Notes under the pieces: model-generated
What the model was told of the DNA's origin: nothing
Database searches by the model: none
The model's input: only the letters and a program-made list of their open reading frames with translations
Source: Cerina litoralis
Lineage (GTDB): Bacteria > Bacteroidota > Bacteroidia > Flavobacteriales > Flavobacteriaceae
Reading direction: 5' to 3'
Assembly: GCA_022008415.1 (NCBI GenBank)
Contig: JAIRBC010000039.1
Span: 1-33,624 of the forward strand
DNA length: 33,624 bases
Position numbers and translations under genes: made by a program
Part shown: piece by piece, positions 23,389 to 31,847 of the stretch
How positions within the stretch are numbered: the stretch's first letter is position 1
How the letters are laid out: every line of letters begins with the position of its first letter

Positions 23389-25114
23389 AATTGCTCGTAC
23401 TTTGTTGTGAGTTGAATATTTGAACGTATTCCGGACTAGTGCCCATCAACTCCCGATGGGTCCCGCTTGCGATCATTTCGCCTTGCATAATTAGTATTAT
23501 TTGCTCATAATCGGACACCGATACTATTTTTTGGGTAACGGATACCAAGGTTAGATCGGGATAGTTCCTTTTTATATTGTCCAATATTTTCTTTTCGGTA
23601 AGGTTATCTACCCTGGCCGTAAAATCATCGAGCAGCAGCACTTTGGGGTCTATGGCCAATGCCCTCGCCAACATAATACGCTGCTTTTGGCCACCGGACA
23701 GACTAGACCCCCGCTCGGACACCACGGTATCGAGCCCCTCGGGGAGTTCCCGGATAAAAGAATGAAGTTCCGCCGTTTCCAGGGCCTTGGCCAAAGAGGC
23801 ATCGGTAACCGTATCGCTAAAAGCTATATTTTCCCGAATGCTCATGTTGAATATAATACTGTCCTGAAAAACAAACCCGACCTGTTCGTAAAAGCCCTCC
23901 GTGAGGTAATCCGAAATAGGGCGCTTATCATAGCTGATGGATCCCGAATCGGGAGGGACCAGGCCCGTCATCAGATAGAGCAACTGACTTTTACCGGCCG
24001 CCGTGGGTCCGAGTACAGCGGTCCGGGAGCCCGCCGATACGGAGAACGTTATATTTTTAAGCACCGGTTTTTGACCGTAGTTAAGGTTGATGCCGTTCAG
24101 TGCTATTTCGCCATTTATGGGAGTGGTGATGGTGCCTTTTTGTTCTACTTCGGGGGTCTCCAGGACCGAACTGATACGTTCGTAGGACGCACTGGCCTGC
24201 GCGATTATATTGCTCATAAACCCGATGACGAGAATGGGAAATATCAATAGTGCCAGATAGCTGTTAAACGCAGCAAAATCGCCCAAGGTCATACTGTTGA
24301 CGATTACAAAATGCCCTCCCAAAAGCAAGATGGCCAGGCCGGCCATATTGGCTGTAAAAATGATCACCGGTATAAGTCCGGCGAACAAGCGCAAAATGGC
24401 CAAACCGTAATCCTTGGCCTTGGTATTGGCCTCCAGAAATTTATGGTATTCCTGTTGTTGGGAATTGATGACCCGGATCAATGCCGCTCCCAAGATGCTT
24501 TCGTTGATAATCTTGTTGAGCCAATCGATAACGGCCCGGCTCTCTTTAAACAACGCCCTCACCTTTCGCAAAACCAAAAAAAACACGGTGCCAATAATCG
24601 GGATAATGGAAATTACAACCAAACCCAACTTCCAGTCGATACTCAGAAGCAGGATGCTGGCTCCAAAAATGATAAAGAGGGACGAGGCGATGGAAACAAT
24701 GGCCTGGGAGACAAAGAGCTTTATAGAATCTACATCGGCCGTAAGGTTTGTGAGCAATTTTGATGGATTTACCTTTTCAATATAGGCAAAACTCTGCTGG
24801 GCGATCTTGTCCGACAACTTAGTTCGGAGATCCCTGGCCACACGTTCGGAGGTGTAGGTCTGGATTATGCTTTGGGAGTAGGTGAAAATAAAAACGACCA
24901 CCACCACAAGCACAAATTGAATAATAAGGGGCTTATAAAGAAATTGGCCCTCGGTATAGGCATCAATCCCTTTGCCGATAATCTTGGGAATCCAAAGATT
25001 GAGTCCGTTACCGAGCAGGGCAAATAGCACCAAAAGGCTTACCAACCTGGAATAGGGCTTTAACAGGCCAAACACACTTGGTTTTCCTTTTTTATTATTG
25101 GATCGTGATTTCAT
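23372..25114 (-). CDS. ABC exporter half-transporter, subunit with degenerate Walker B
   Basis: This 580-residue partner of the downstream gene has six membrane helices followed by an ATPase domain. Walker A GPTAAGKS (369-376), Q-loop Gln417 and signature LSGGQ (472-476) are intact. The Walker B is VLLLDD, so Asp497 replaces the catalytic Glu, and the H-loop histidine is Gln528 (SVTQK). Its own Walker site is thus predicted to bind but not hydrolyse ATP, while its intact signature completes the active site of the partner. It is the first gene of the pair, ATG start, divergent from the phosphoesterase gene. Confidence 0.9.
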   Translation of the reverse strand: MKSRSNNKKGKPSVFGLLKPYSRLVSLLVLFALLGNGLNLWIPKIIGKGIDAYTEGQFLYKPLIIQFVLVVVVVFIFTYSQSIIQTYTSERVARDLRTKLSDKIAQQSFAYIEKVNPSKLLTNLTADVDSIKLFVSQAIVSIASSLFIIFGASILLLSIDWKLGLVVISIIPIIGTVFFLVLRKVRALFKESRAVIDWLNKIINESILGAALIRVINSQQQEYHKFLEANTKAKDYGLAILRLFAGLIPVIIFTANMAGLAILLLGGHFVIVNSMTLGDFAAFNSYLALLIFPILVIGFMSNIIAQASASYERISSVLETPEVEQKGTITTPINGEIALNGINLNYGQKPVLKNITFSVSAGSRTAVLGPTAAGKSQLLYLMTGLVPPDSGSISYDKRPISDYLTEGFYEQVGFVFQDSIIFNMSIRENIAFSDTVTDASLAKALETAELHSFIRELPEGLDTVVSERGSSLSGGQKQRIMLARALAIDPKVLLLDDFTARVDNLTEKKILDNIKRNYPDLTLVSVTQKIVSVSDYEQIILIMQGEMIASGTHRELMGTSPEYVQIFNSQQSTSNYELSA

Positions 25115-25328
25115 TACAGGCGAAAAAGGTAACTATTTTTAAAAAACATACAGAAAATAATATTCAAAATTTGAAAGCAAATTTGTATCGCACAATAATT
25201 GCACCGCCGCAACAGGTATAAACGTATGCTTTTTTTCCTTTAAACCAGCTTCGTTTTATTAGGTTTTTTATAATTTTATCGGTATTTATTTTTAATTCTC
25301 TTCCCAAAACCATAAAGATTTAATTGTC

Positions 25329-26201
25329 ATGCAAAAAAATGCGCTAATATTCCTTGCATCGCTGATGGTATGTATTGGATGTAAAAAAGAGTACCCCAAA
25401 CCTGATCATATCGTTATCGTCTTAGAGGAAAATCATGGTTTTGATCAGATTATCGGTTCGCCCCATACGCCGTTTATCAACAGCCTGATCGAGAAGGGCG
25501 CTTTATTTACGGACTCCCACGGCGTTACACATCCCAGCCAGCCCAATTACTTGGCTCTCTTTTCCGGTTCTACACAAGGGGTGGAAGACGATCATTGCCT
25601 GGACAAGGAATCGCCTTATACTACCACCAACCTGGGGGCCGCCTTGATCAATTCGGGGTATACTTTTACCGGTTATGCTCAAAATATGCCCGAAGTGGGC
25701 TATACCGGATGCTCCCATATAAAAAGTGACCTCACCGGTGGTATGCTCTATGCCCGGAAACACTGCCCATGGGTAAATTGGCAGGGTGGTGGAGAAAACA
25801 ATTTTCCGGCTACAGTTGGCCAGCCCATGACCGAGTTCCCATCGGATTTCAGCAAGTTGCCGACCGTATCCTTCGTAATCCCAGATCAAGACCACGACAT
25901 GCACAATAACGGCGGGGATACCACGATGATCAGAAAGGCGGATGACTGGTTGCGGACAAACCTATCGGCCTATATTGAATGGGCAAAATCTCACAACAGT
26001 TTATTTATTCTCACCTATGACGAAGATAATTTTACGAAGCAAAATGAAATTCCTACCATTTTTACAGGGGAAATGGTGAAATCGGGCCGGTATAACGATT
26101 CCATTAACCACTATAACGTGCTAAGATCGATAGAAAAAATGTACGATCTTCCTAAATCGGGTCCCGCAGACGCGGGGATAATCGCCAATGTGTGGAAATA
26201 A
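25329..26201 (+). CDS. phosphoesterase/acid phosphatase-family lipoprotein
   Basis: This 290-residue protein has a lipoprotein-like signal (MQKNALIFLASLMVCIGCKK, Cys18), so it is probably anchored on the periplasmic or outer side. The domain matches the phosphoesterase family PF04185 (phospholipase C/acid phosphatase AcpA-like). It contains HIVIVLEENHGFDQIIG, HPSQPNYLALFSGS, a VSFVIPDQDHDMHNNGG segment, and TYDEDNF near residue 225. Glu/Asn in EENH and the Asp/His residues of the latter motifs are the expected metal ligands. Substrate may be a phosphate monoester or phospholipid; sequence alone does not decide. It is a lone gene divergent from the ABC exporter operon. Confidence 0.82.
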   Translation: MQKNALIFLASLMVCIGCKKEYPKPDHIVIVLEENHGFDQIIGSPHTPFINSLIEKGALFTDSHGVTHPSQPNYLALFSGSTQGVEDDHCLDKESPYTTTNLGAALINSGYTFTGYAQNMPEVGYTGCSHIKSDLTGGMLYARKHCPWVNWQGGGENNFPATVGQPMTEFPSDFSKLPTVSFVIPDQDHDMHNNGGDTTMIRKADDWLRTNLSAYIEWAKSHNSLFILTYDEDNFTKQNEIPTIFTGEMVKSGRYNDSINHYNVLRSIEKMYDLPKSGPADAGIIANVWK

Positions 26202-26272
26202 ATCCCTTAAATCTGGTTACTTAGCGCTGGGTTGTTATTTAGCCAACCATAATCAGAGGTTAGGATAACCGT

Positions 26273-26734
26273 TTATATCTCTTTTAAGAAACACTGACTA
26301 TCGGGTATTTCGGTCAGCTTTCCATAGTTTTTGATTTTTTTATAACCGTTGCTTTTATATAATCTGGCAGCTTCGGGTTGATTACTACCCATGAACAGAA
26401 CGCACTTGAAACTCCCCAATTGTTTTGCCCATTTCTCCAGTTCGTACAAAATGCTGGTTGCGATTCCCTTTCCCCTAAAATTTGGTGAAACATACATTCT
26501 TTTAATTTCCATCGTATCCGGATCATATTTCGATATGGCCCCACATCCTATCGATGTATTGTTTTCAAGAACCAATACCACATGCCTTATAGCATCAATG
26601 ACATTGAATTGTGACAATGGGTGATGCTCCCCATCCCTCGCTGCCAGATCGGAGTTGAGAAATTTCACGAGTTTTTTAAACTCCGGATGGTCAGAATTGG
26701 TTCTTGCAAGGGTTGTCATATCTGCTTTTTCCAT
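26273..26734 (-). CDS. GNAT-family N-acetyltransferase
   Basis: This 153-residue protein has the GNAT acetyl-CoA fold. Strand beta4 and motif A read EIKRMYVSPNFRGKGIATSILYELEKWA, where R-G-K-G-I-A forms the pyrophosphate-binding loop, and the EAARLYKSNGYKKI segment near the C-terminus is motif B. The acceptor substrate is unknown. A second Met at residue 6 is a possible alternative start. It lies between convergent and same-strand neighbours and is not obviously part of an operon. Confidence 0.87.
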   Translation of the reverse strand: MEKADMTTLARTNSDHPEFKKLVKFLNSDLAARDGEHHPLSQFNVIDAIRHVVLVLENNTSIGCGAISKYDPDTMEIKRMYVSPNFRGKGIATSILYELEKWAKQLGSFKCVLFMGSNQPEAARLYKSNGYKKIKNYGKLTEIPDSQCFLKEI

Positions 26735-26877
26735 TGGGGTACTTTGGGGAACGCAAGGCCAACCTTTTTAAAACGGTTCTTAGCGGGATTCCGCTCCCCC
26801 AGACAAAAACCGTATCCTAAAATTAATCCCTTCAAATTTGATTGGGACAATAAACTTTTGGACGGCCCTTTATTTGG

Positions 26878-28509
26878 CTATTTCATATAAATCGTGTCCA
26901 AAAACAAAAAGCGGGCATCTTTTTTTGCCTTTTCCGCACGGCTTTGTACATCTATATCCATCACCTCGGGAGCCGGGTCATCGGGTTTTGCTGCTGGCCA
27001 CTCGGGCAATTTTCCCCCATTGGGGTTACCGGTCTTTATAAAATTGGCAAAGTAGTCCTGCATCGTTGCCGATACCTTATAATCGTCCGCGGTCCATGTG
27101 TAATCCTTGACCAAACCGAGATTGCCCATGCAGTATTCTATTTCCGAGGCGTGTACGGCGCCGATTAGTTTGGGCTTTGGAGCATTGGAATCCTTGGATA
27201 CCGTACCGCCAGCCAATCCGGAGGCCTTATCCGGATCTACCAGTTCTGGCCTGATCCTGCTAAATAGATAGCGGTATACCGGCTGATCGCTGTTTTTCCG
27301 TTGCAGGTCGAACCATTTCCACGTGCTATAGACTATAAAACGATCGGAAGCCAAGTCGGTAGCCGAGCGTTCGATCTGCTTTTCCGAACCGTGCGGATAG
27401 TATTTTAGTACTTCGTTAAATTTTTGTGGATAAGCCTCCTTTACCTTGGCTATATAGGCGTCATCGGTATAGGGTTGCCCCTGCATAAAGGCCGCACCCG
27501 GGATCTCTGCCGAATTCCACCCAACCAAGAGGGGCACCTGGGCCTGTTCCTTGGCCGCGAATATTTCGGGAAGCGATTTGGGCAAAAAGTACCCGTCTAT
27601 AACCATGGGGAATCCAAAACGGTTGGTCTCGTTGTAGAGTTCGTAAATATCCCTGGAGCTCAATTTTCTCAGCTCCGCTATGGAGGGATGGCCCACCTTT
27701 TTGGCGAAATCCGCCCCCTCTTTTTCCGCTTCCGACAAGGATACGGTGGTCAAGGATGTAGAGCCGATAGCGGCCCCGCTCTCCCCTATGGCCCCCGCGA
27801 TAAGGTTCTTGGACATCGGGGAGGCCATCTGTTGGCTTACCGCAAAAGATCCCGCAGATTCCCCGGCGATGGTCACTTTCTTGGGATCGCCGCCAAAGGC
27901 CGCAATATTTTTTTTCACCCATTGTAACGCGGCGTGCTGATCTAGCAGGCCATAATTGCCAGAAGCCTTATAGGGTGCTTCGGCACTAAGATCGGGATGG
28001 GCAAGAAACCCGAATATGTTTAATCTGTAATTTGCAAGTACAACGACCATCCCCTTTTTGGCCATGCTCCCGCCATCATATCGTGGCTCGGAGGCATCCC
28101 CGGCAACATTGCCCCCTCCGTAAAAATAGACCAAGACCGGTAGGCCTTTGGTGTTGCGATCGGCGGGGGTCCATACGTTTAAATACAAGCAGTCCTCGCT
28201 TACCCCGTTGGAACGGGAGTTCATATCGCCAAAGAACATTTTCTGCATCGGCCGTGGGCCAAAGGTCTTGGTTTCCTTAACGCCGGTCCAATTCTCCAAA
28301 GGCTGGGGGGCCTTCCAGCGCAAATCCCCAACGGGCGGTTTGGCAAATGGCACCCCAAAATAGGTCTGTATCCCATCTATCGTGCTGTAATTGCCCTCTA
28401 TAATACCATTTTCAATCTTGGCCTGCACGGCAAAGGCATCTTTGTTTTGGGCAAACGAACTTAAGTTTATCATAAATGCGATCAAGGTTAATAGTCCAAT
28501 ATTTTTCAT
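26878..28509 (-). CDS. secreted type-B carboxylesterase/lipase
   Basis: This 543-residue alpha/beta hydrolase has a signal peptide (about residues 1-20, ending SSFAQ). Family signatures are SEDCLYLNVW (104-113), the oxyanion-hole region YGGGN (about 130-134) and GESAGS with nucleophile Ser218. The catalytic His is likely in GAVHASEIEY, and a Glu in NSAEIPGAAF is a candidate third member. Length is usual for carboxylesterase type B (PF00135). It probably hydrolyses esters in the periplasm or outside. A possible promoter (TATTATTG at 28550-28557 with TTG at 28580-28582, minus strand, one mismatch) lies upstream. Confidence 0.9.
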   Translation of the reverse strand: MKNIGLLTLIAFMINLSSFAQNKDAFAVQAKIENGIIEGNYSTIDGIQTYFGVPFAKPPVGDLRWKAPQPLENWTGVKETKTFGPRPMQKMFFGDMNSRSNGVSEDCLYLNVWTPADRNTKGLPVLVYFYGGGNVAGDASEPRYDGGSMAKKGMVVVLANYRLNIFGFLAHPDLSAEAPYKASGNYGLLDQHAALQWVKKNIAAFGGDPKKVTIAGESAGSFAVSQQMASPMSKNLIAGAIGESGAAIGSTSLTTVSLSEAEKEGADFAKKVGHPSIAELRKLSSRDIYELYNETNRFGFPMVIDGYFLPKSLPEIFAAKEQAQVPLLVGWNSAEIPGAAFMQGQPYTDDAYIAKVKEAYPQKFNEVLKYYPHGSEKQIERSATDLASDRFIVYSTWKWFDLQRKNSDQPVYRYLFSRIRPELVDPDKASGLAGGTVSKDSNAPKPKLIGAVHASEIEYCMGNLGLVKDYTWTADDYKVSATMQDYFANFIKTGNPNGGKLPEWPAAKPDDPAPEVMDIDVQSRAEKAKKDARFLFLDTIYMK

Positions 28510-28635
28510 AGTGTAATTGTTAAGGTTCCCTTATTGTCTCAATTTGTTACAATAATACTTTTATTTTTTTAATTACCGGCAATTCTAGGGGGGAAATATT
28601 GGTGGGGAAAGAATTGGTTGCGACTGATTTCAGTT

Positions 28636-28741
28636 ACGACAAAGTCGTTCACCTAGTATTTTGAAAGGAAAAAGCCCAGCAAAGGGGCTTAAATTGTTAC
28701 GCTTTATACGGGATCAGGGGCTTGTGCAGCGGTTACCGCTG
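28636..28741. repeat. small hairpin and 15-bp palindrome in the intergenic region
   Basis: ACGAC-AAA-GTCGT (28636-28648) is a perfect small hairpin, and CAGCGGTTACCGCTG (28727-28741) a perfect palindrome. The palindrome lies just past the stop of the DHFR-like gene. No T-run follows it. Confidence 0.4.
28667..28690 (-). terminator. intrinsic terminator after the DHFR-like gene
   Basis: On the minus strand AAGCCC and GGGCTT form a 6-bp stem with a 7-nt loop, followed by TTTCC. It lies about 65 bp beyond the stop codon at 28756. The T-run is short. Confidence 0.5.
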
Positions 28742-28755
28742 ATAGTGCGTTGTTT

Positions 28756-29376
28756 CTATTTCTTAGCCAATTTATATCTTAAATGAGTTGTTAAGCTAGA
28801 TGATATTACTTCTTCAATTTGTATGTCATATTTGTTTTTGTCAATACCGTCAAAGAGCCGGATACCGCTTTCTAAAAAAACAGGTGCAATGTGAATAAAA
28901 AATTCATCCACAACTCCGGCATTTAAAAATTGTTGAATAGTGTTTGCACCACCCTGTATTCTTATATCCTTTCCTTTTGCCGACTTTCTTGCTTTAGCCA
29001 AGGCGCTATCTATGCCGTCATTTATGAAGTAAAAAGTTGTTGTCCCTTCTTGAACCCAAGGTTCTCGCTTTTCGTGAGTCAACACATAAACGTCAGCTTT
29101 GTATAGGTCATTTGGCCAACTGGCTTCGCCTTCCTCAAACATACGCTTTCCCATAATGAAGGCGCCTGTTCTTTCAATTGTCTCTCTAATAAATTTCCCA
29201 TCTGGTCCATCTTCTTTGCCTCCTTCGAATCCTAGGTATTCCCAGAAAGCCTTTTGATTAAACATCCATGAGTGAATTTGTCCCGAAACACCGCCCATAG
29301 GATTTTTAGGACTTCTGTTATCGCCTGCGAAGAAACCATCCAAAGATATTCCGCTGTCAAAGATTATTTTGCTCAT
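28756..29376 (-). CDS. dihydrofolate reductase-like (RibD C-terminal domain) reductase
   Basis: This 206-residue single-domain protein is of the RibD C-terminal/DHFR-like family (PF01872). It opens with KIIFDSGISLDGFFAG, has FIMGKRMFEEGEASWP around residue 93, YVLTHEKREPW near 113, and DIRIQGGANTIQQFLNAGVVDEFFIHIAPVFL in the second half. These are the usual nucleotide-binding segments. It is not expected to replace true folate-pathway DHFR; members reduce unknown small molecules. It is a single gene with a terminator downstream. Confidence 0.87.
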   Translation of the reverse strand: MSKIIFDSGISLDGFFAGDNRSPKNPMGGVSGQIHSWMFNQKAFWEYLGFEGGKEDGPDGKFIRETIERTGAFIMGKRMFEEGEASWPNDLYKADVYVLTHEKREPWVQEGTTTFYFINDGIDSALAKARKSAKGKDIRIQGGANTIQQFLNAGVVDEFFIHIAPVFLESGIRLFDGIDKNKYDIQIEEVISSSLTTHLRYKLAKK

Positions 29377-29559
29377 ATTCTAATTTAGGCTTACTTGCCA
29401 ATATTATAATTATTGAGACAGTCGTTATATAATGGCCGCTATGGTATTATATTGAAACAAATATGATAGTCTATCAAAGTTGGAGTAGGGATAAAGTAAT
29501 AACAGGTTTCATATTAAAATATAACCTACAGTAATCCTATTCAATGTTTTACATGCTTT

Positions 29560-30663
29560 TTAAACTTTAATAAACGTCTTATTTTTATACATATACCACA
29601 ACAACAAATAGAGAAGGCCAAAACCTCCAACTGTGGTAATCATTCCATAATAAGCCACGGTATACTGCTCCAATCCAAACAATAAGAAGTCCGCAATCCT
29701 GGGAAAATCAATAACATGGGAAAGCACATATGCCGTGATAGCGTTCATGCCGATTACTTTTAATGGAAAAGCCCATTTAATTTTTCCCTTTACATCGATA
29801 ATCCAGTAAAATAGAGCCAGTAGAATATAACAAACACCCGATGATGCCAGCACAAATGAGCTTGTCCATAATTTTTTTACAATAGGATGCCATATTCCCC
29901 AAATTAATCCCAATACCAAGCCAACTATACCATATACAAATAAATACAACACCACTTTTTTTCTTGGATGCTTAGATTTAATCAATTCCCCTGCAAAGAC
30001 TCCTGACAAGGTGGTGGCCGTAAATCCGAATCCGGTAAGTAACCAGGTATACTGAAGGCCGTCGTCAAATTTGCCAAAGACCAAATGATCAACGTATAAA
30101 GCAAAATTACGATCGGGCAGCAATACACTCTTCCCAGCACCCGGAACATAAGGAACCGTTAAAATCAATGCGTATATAATAAGGCACAAGGCAAAAACAA
30201 TGTAGAGCCACTTTCTGCTAAGATGGATATATGCAATACATGCAAACAAATATCCAACGGCTATGGCCTGTAAGGTATTACTGAAAACCTGAAACTGCGC
30301 GGTATCTAGAGCCAATAAATTCCCCTGAACAATCCAACCAAGGATAAAGAGGATGATAAAACGCTTGATAAGTTTTCTATAAATAGAGGCCGTAGAGGTG
30401 TTTTCCTGCATTCTTTTGGATAAAGAAAATGGGATTACTGCACCGACAACGAATAAGAACAAGGGCATTATAATATCGTAAAATGTAGACCCGAACCATT
30501 CTGGATGATCAAATTGATTTGCTAAAGATTCAGTAAACGAAGTCCCCGCACCATTATTTAGGCTAATGAAAAATCTATCTGCAAAAATAATCAATAGCAT
30601 ATCAAAACCCCTCAATGCATCGATAGAAAGTATCCGATTTGGCTTAGCTAAGGTTGCGTTCAT
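29560..30663 (-). CDS. DUF5009/heparan-alpha-glucosaminide acetyltransferase-like membrane protein
   Basis: This 367-residue polytopic membrane protein has about ten hydrophobic helices. The N-terminus RILSIDALRGFDMLLIIFADRFF is the hallmark of this acyltransferase group, followed by FYDIIMPLFLFVVGAVIPFSL and FIILFILGWIVQGNLLALD. The C-terminal part has KVIGMNAITAYVLSHVIDF. Relatives acetylate amino sugars at the membrane (NagX-like, human HGSNAT). A role in amino-sugar modification or recycling is plausible, but no amino-sugar genes are nearby. The gene begins just left of the accessory region. Confidence 0.8.
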   Translation of the reverse strand: MNATLAKPNRILSIDALRGFDMLLIIFADRFFISLNNGAGTSFTESLANQFDHPEWFGSTFYDIIMPLFLFVVGAVIPFSLSKRMQENTSTASIYRKLIKRFIILFILGWIVQGNLLALDTAQFQVFSNTLQAIAVGYLFACIAYIHLSRKWLYIVFALCLIIYALILTVPYVPGAGKSVLLPDRNFALYVDHLVFGKFDDGLQYTWLLTGFGFTATTLSGVFAGELIKSKHPRKKVVLYLFVYGIVGLVLGLIWGIWHPIVKKLWTSSFVLASSGVCYILLALFYWIIDVKGKIKWAFPLKVIGMNAITAYVLSHVIDFPRIADFLLFGLEQYTVAYYGMITTVGGFGLLYLLLWYMYKNKTFIKV

Positions 30664-30681
30664 AAATGATTAGTTTAGTTG

Positions 30682-30824
30682 GTTCTGGCGTTTTTCGGCT
30701 ATGAGTAGTTGCGTGGTTTAGCATTTAACCTTGCAGGTACACACCAAGTTGAAAATCTGCGTGGATTTTCAGAAGTAGGCGAGAACAAGAAATTACTTGT
30801 AGCCATTGTGCCAGTTGCACAAGT
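30682..30824. repeat. structured non-coding repeat-like segment
   Basis: GTTCT (30682-30686) pairs with AGAAC (30782-30786) around a perfect 8-bp hairpin, TGAAAATC-TGCGTG-GATTTTCA (30750-30771). A further hairpin TTGTGC-CAGTT-GCACAA lies at 30806-30822, and TGCGTGG occurs twice (30710, 30758). There is no open frame here. It abuts the transposase remnant and may be a dispersed structured element or a recombination site. Confidence 0.45.
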
Positions 30825-30831
30825 TAGTAAA

Positions 30832-31312
30832 AAAGTCGGTTCGGAACATAATAGGTCGAAAAAGGGGTCGTTGCTTTAGGAATGCCGGGGAAAGGACTAT
30901 TCCGAAAAGCCGACCGTATCACGAATTAAGATGTCGAGAGCCAAAAAAAATTGGTCTACCTGACCAACAATACCGACCTCGATGCCAAGGAAATAGCACT
31001 CATGTAAAAAAACGCTGGATGGAGCGACTGTTTGTCAAATTGGCGGTGCGATACCCCGTGATCAAATCCTTTTCGGGAAAACTGGATCAACGCGGTCAAG
31101 ATCAAAATCTTTTGCGCCATCATCACCTATCGGCTTGTGGCAATAATTAGGCAACAAGTTTGTTCGGGTCAAAACGTAAGGTCTACGAAATATTGCAGTT
31201 ATTGAGCACTTACCTACTCAACAGAATCCCTATAAAAGAGATACTTACGGATGACGATTATAAATTTGTGTAAGAACCGAAATCTAAACAATTGAAAATC
31301 AACTGGATTTAA
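30832..31312 (+). pseudogene. degraded IS4-family transposase (C-terminal part)
   Basis: Reading across frames gives ordered pieces of an IS4-type DDE transposase: LVYLTNNTDLDAKEIALM, then KRWMERLFVK, VIKSFSG, NAVKIKIFCAIITYRLVAII, YEILQLLSTYLLNRIPIKEI and finally KQLKINWI before a TAA at 31310-31312. At least three frameshifts and several in-frame stops separate them (for example TAA where Tyr is expected after ALM). The N-terminal half is absent, so the element is truncated as well as frameshifted and cannot be active. The left edge near 30832 is approximate. Terminal inverted repeats were not identified. Confidence 0.8.
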
Positions 31313-31612
31313 GCGTCCACTTGTGATGGGGAATATATAATTGATGGATTGATCTGTAGTCAGAGGAAATAAATCTAAGAGGAGCTTTTCTCCACCTTGT
31401 ACATTTGCGGGGTTGCGAGAAGGGAGGATAATGGGGAAAGGGAGGCTATCCTTCCATGCGGTAGCACCTTTTCAGATCGGGAAAATCGGAGAGAAGGGTT
31501 TTTCAAGCTGGTGCACGGGATTACATCACGTTAATGGTTTTACCACAAAACCACCAGCTAACACAAGATTTAAAAAGACCTTTTAGATATTTTTAATTGT
31601 TTATAGTTGTAA
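31313..31612. other. non-coding stretch between IS remnant and tRNA-fragment terminator
   Basis: About 300 bp without an open frame or recognisable motif. The first part may be the decayed 3' flank of the insertion sequence. Confidence 0.4.
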
Positions 31613-31641
31613 AAACAAAAAGCCTCCAATCTCTTGGAGGC
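31613..31641 (-). terminator. intrinsic terminator downstream of the tRNA fragment
   Basis: On the minus strand an 8-bp stem GCCTCCAA/TTGGAGGC with a 4-nt loop is followed by TTTTTGTTTT. It lies 11 bp after the tRNA-like 3' end, as expected for a tRNA gene terminator. Confidence 0.85.
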
Positions 31642-31652
31642 CTTGTGTTTGT

Positions 31653-31676
31653 TGGCGGTCCGGACGGGACTCGAAC
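31653..31676 (-). other. 3' fragment of a tRNA gene (tRNA-Asp-like), probable attachment site
   Basis: On the minus strand these 24 bases begin GTTCGAGTCCCGTCCGGACC and end GCCA. They read as a T-loop (TTCGAGT), the 3' T-stem CCCGT, the 3' acceptor strand CCGGACC, discriminator G and CCA. The bases upstream do not provide the matching ACGGG T-stem or any anticodon arm, so only the 3' end is present. The acceptor sequence agrees with my recollection of Bacteroidota tRNA-Asp (5' GGTCCGG). Such a fragment with a tRNA terminator behind it is what remains at one end of an element integrated in a tRNA gene. Confidence 0.75.
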
Positions 31677-31727
31677 TCTATATGGAATTCCATTGTTTTA
31701 TAAGGCTTCATAAGGTTAGTTTTTTGC

Positions 31728-31749
31728 CTACTCACCGCACTACTCACCG
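31728..31749. repeat. two 10-bp direct repeats next to the attachment site
   Basis: CTACTCACCG occurs at 31728-31737 and again at 31740-31749, a 12-bp period, about 50 bp inside the tRNA fragment. Short direct repeats in this place resemble arm-type binding sites of tyrosine integrases. No integrase gene is visible in the window. Confidence 0.55.
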
Positions 31750-31847
31750 GAAAAAGTTTAACATTTTTAACATAATTTATGATTCGTTTTGGTAGTTTTT
31801 GATGCAAAAATAATGTCAGTCATGAAAGACTGGTGAAGGATATACCC

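Noticed and set aside
26782-26795. Hairpin AGCGG-GATT-CCGCT as terminator of the esterase gene
   Set aside because: It has only a 5-bp stem with no T-run on the minus strand, so it is too weak to call.
30806-31150. Plus-strand open frame of 114 codons over the IS remnant
   Set aside because: Only the KRWMERLFVK to VIKSFSG part resembles transposase; the rest is frameshifted noise. It is covered by the pseudogene.
31601-31807. Minus-strand open frame of 68 codons
   Set aside because: It reads straight through the direct repeats, the tRNA 3' fragment and the terminator, so it is an accidental frame over non-coding DNA.
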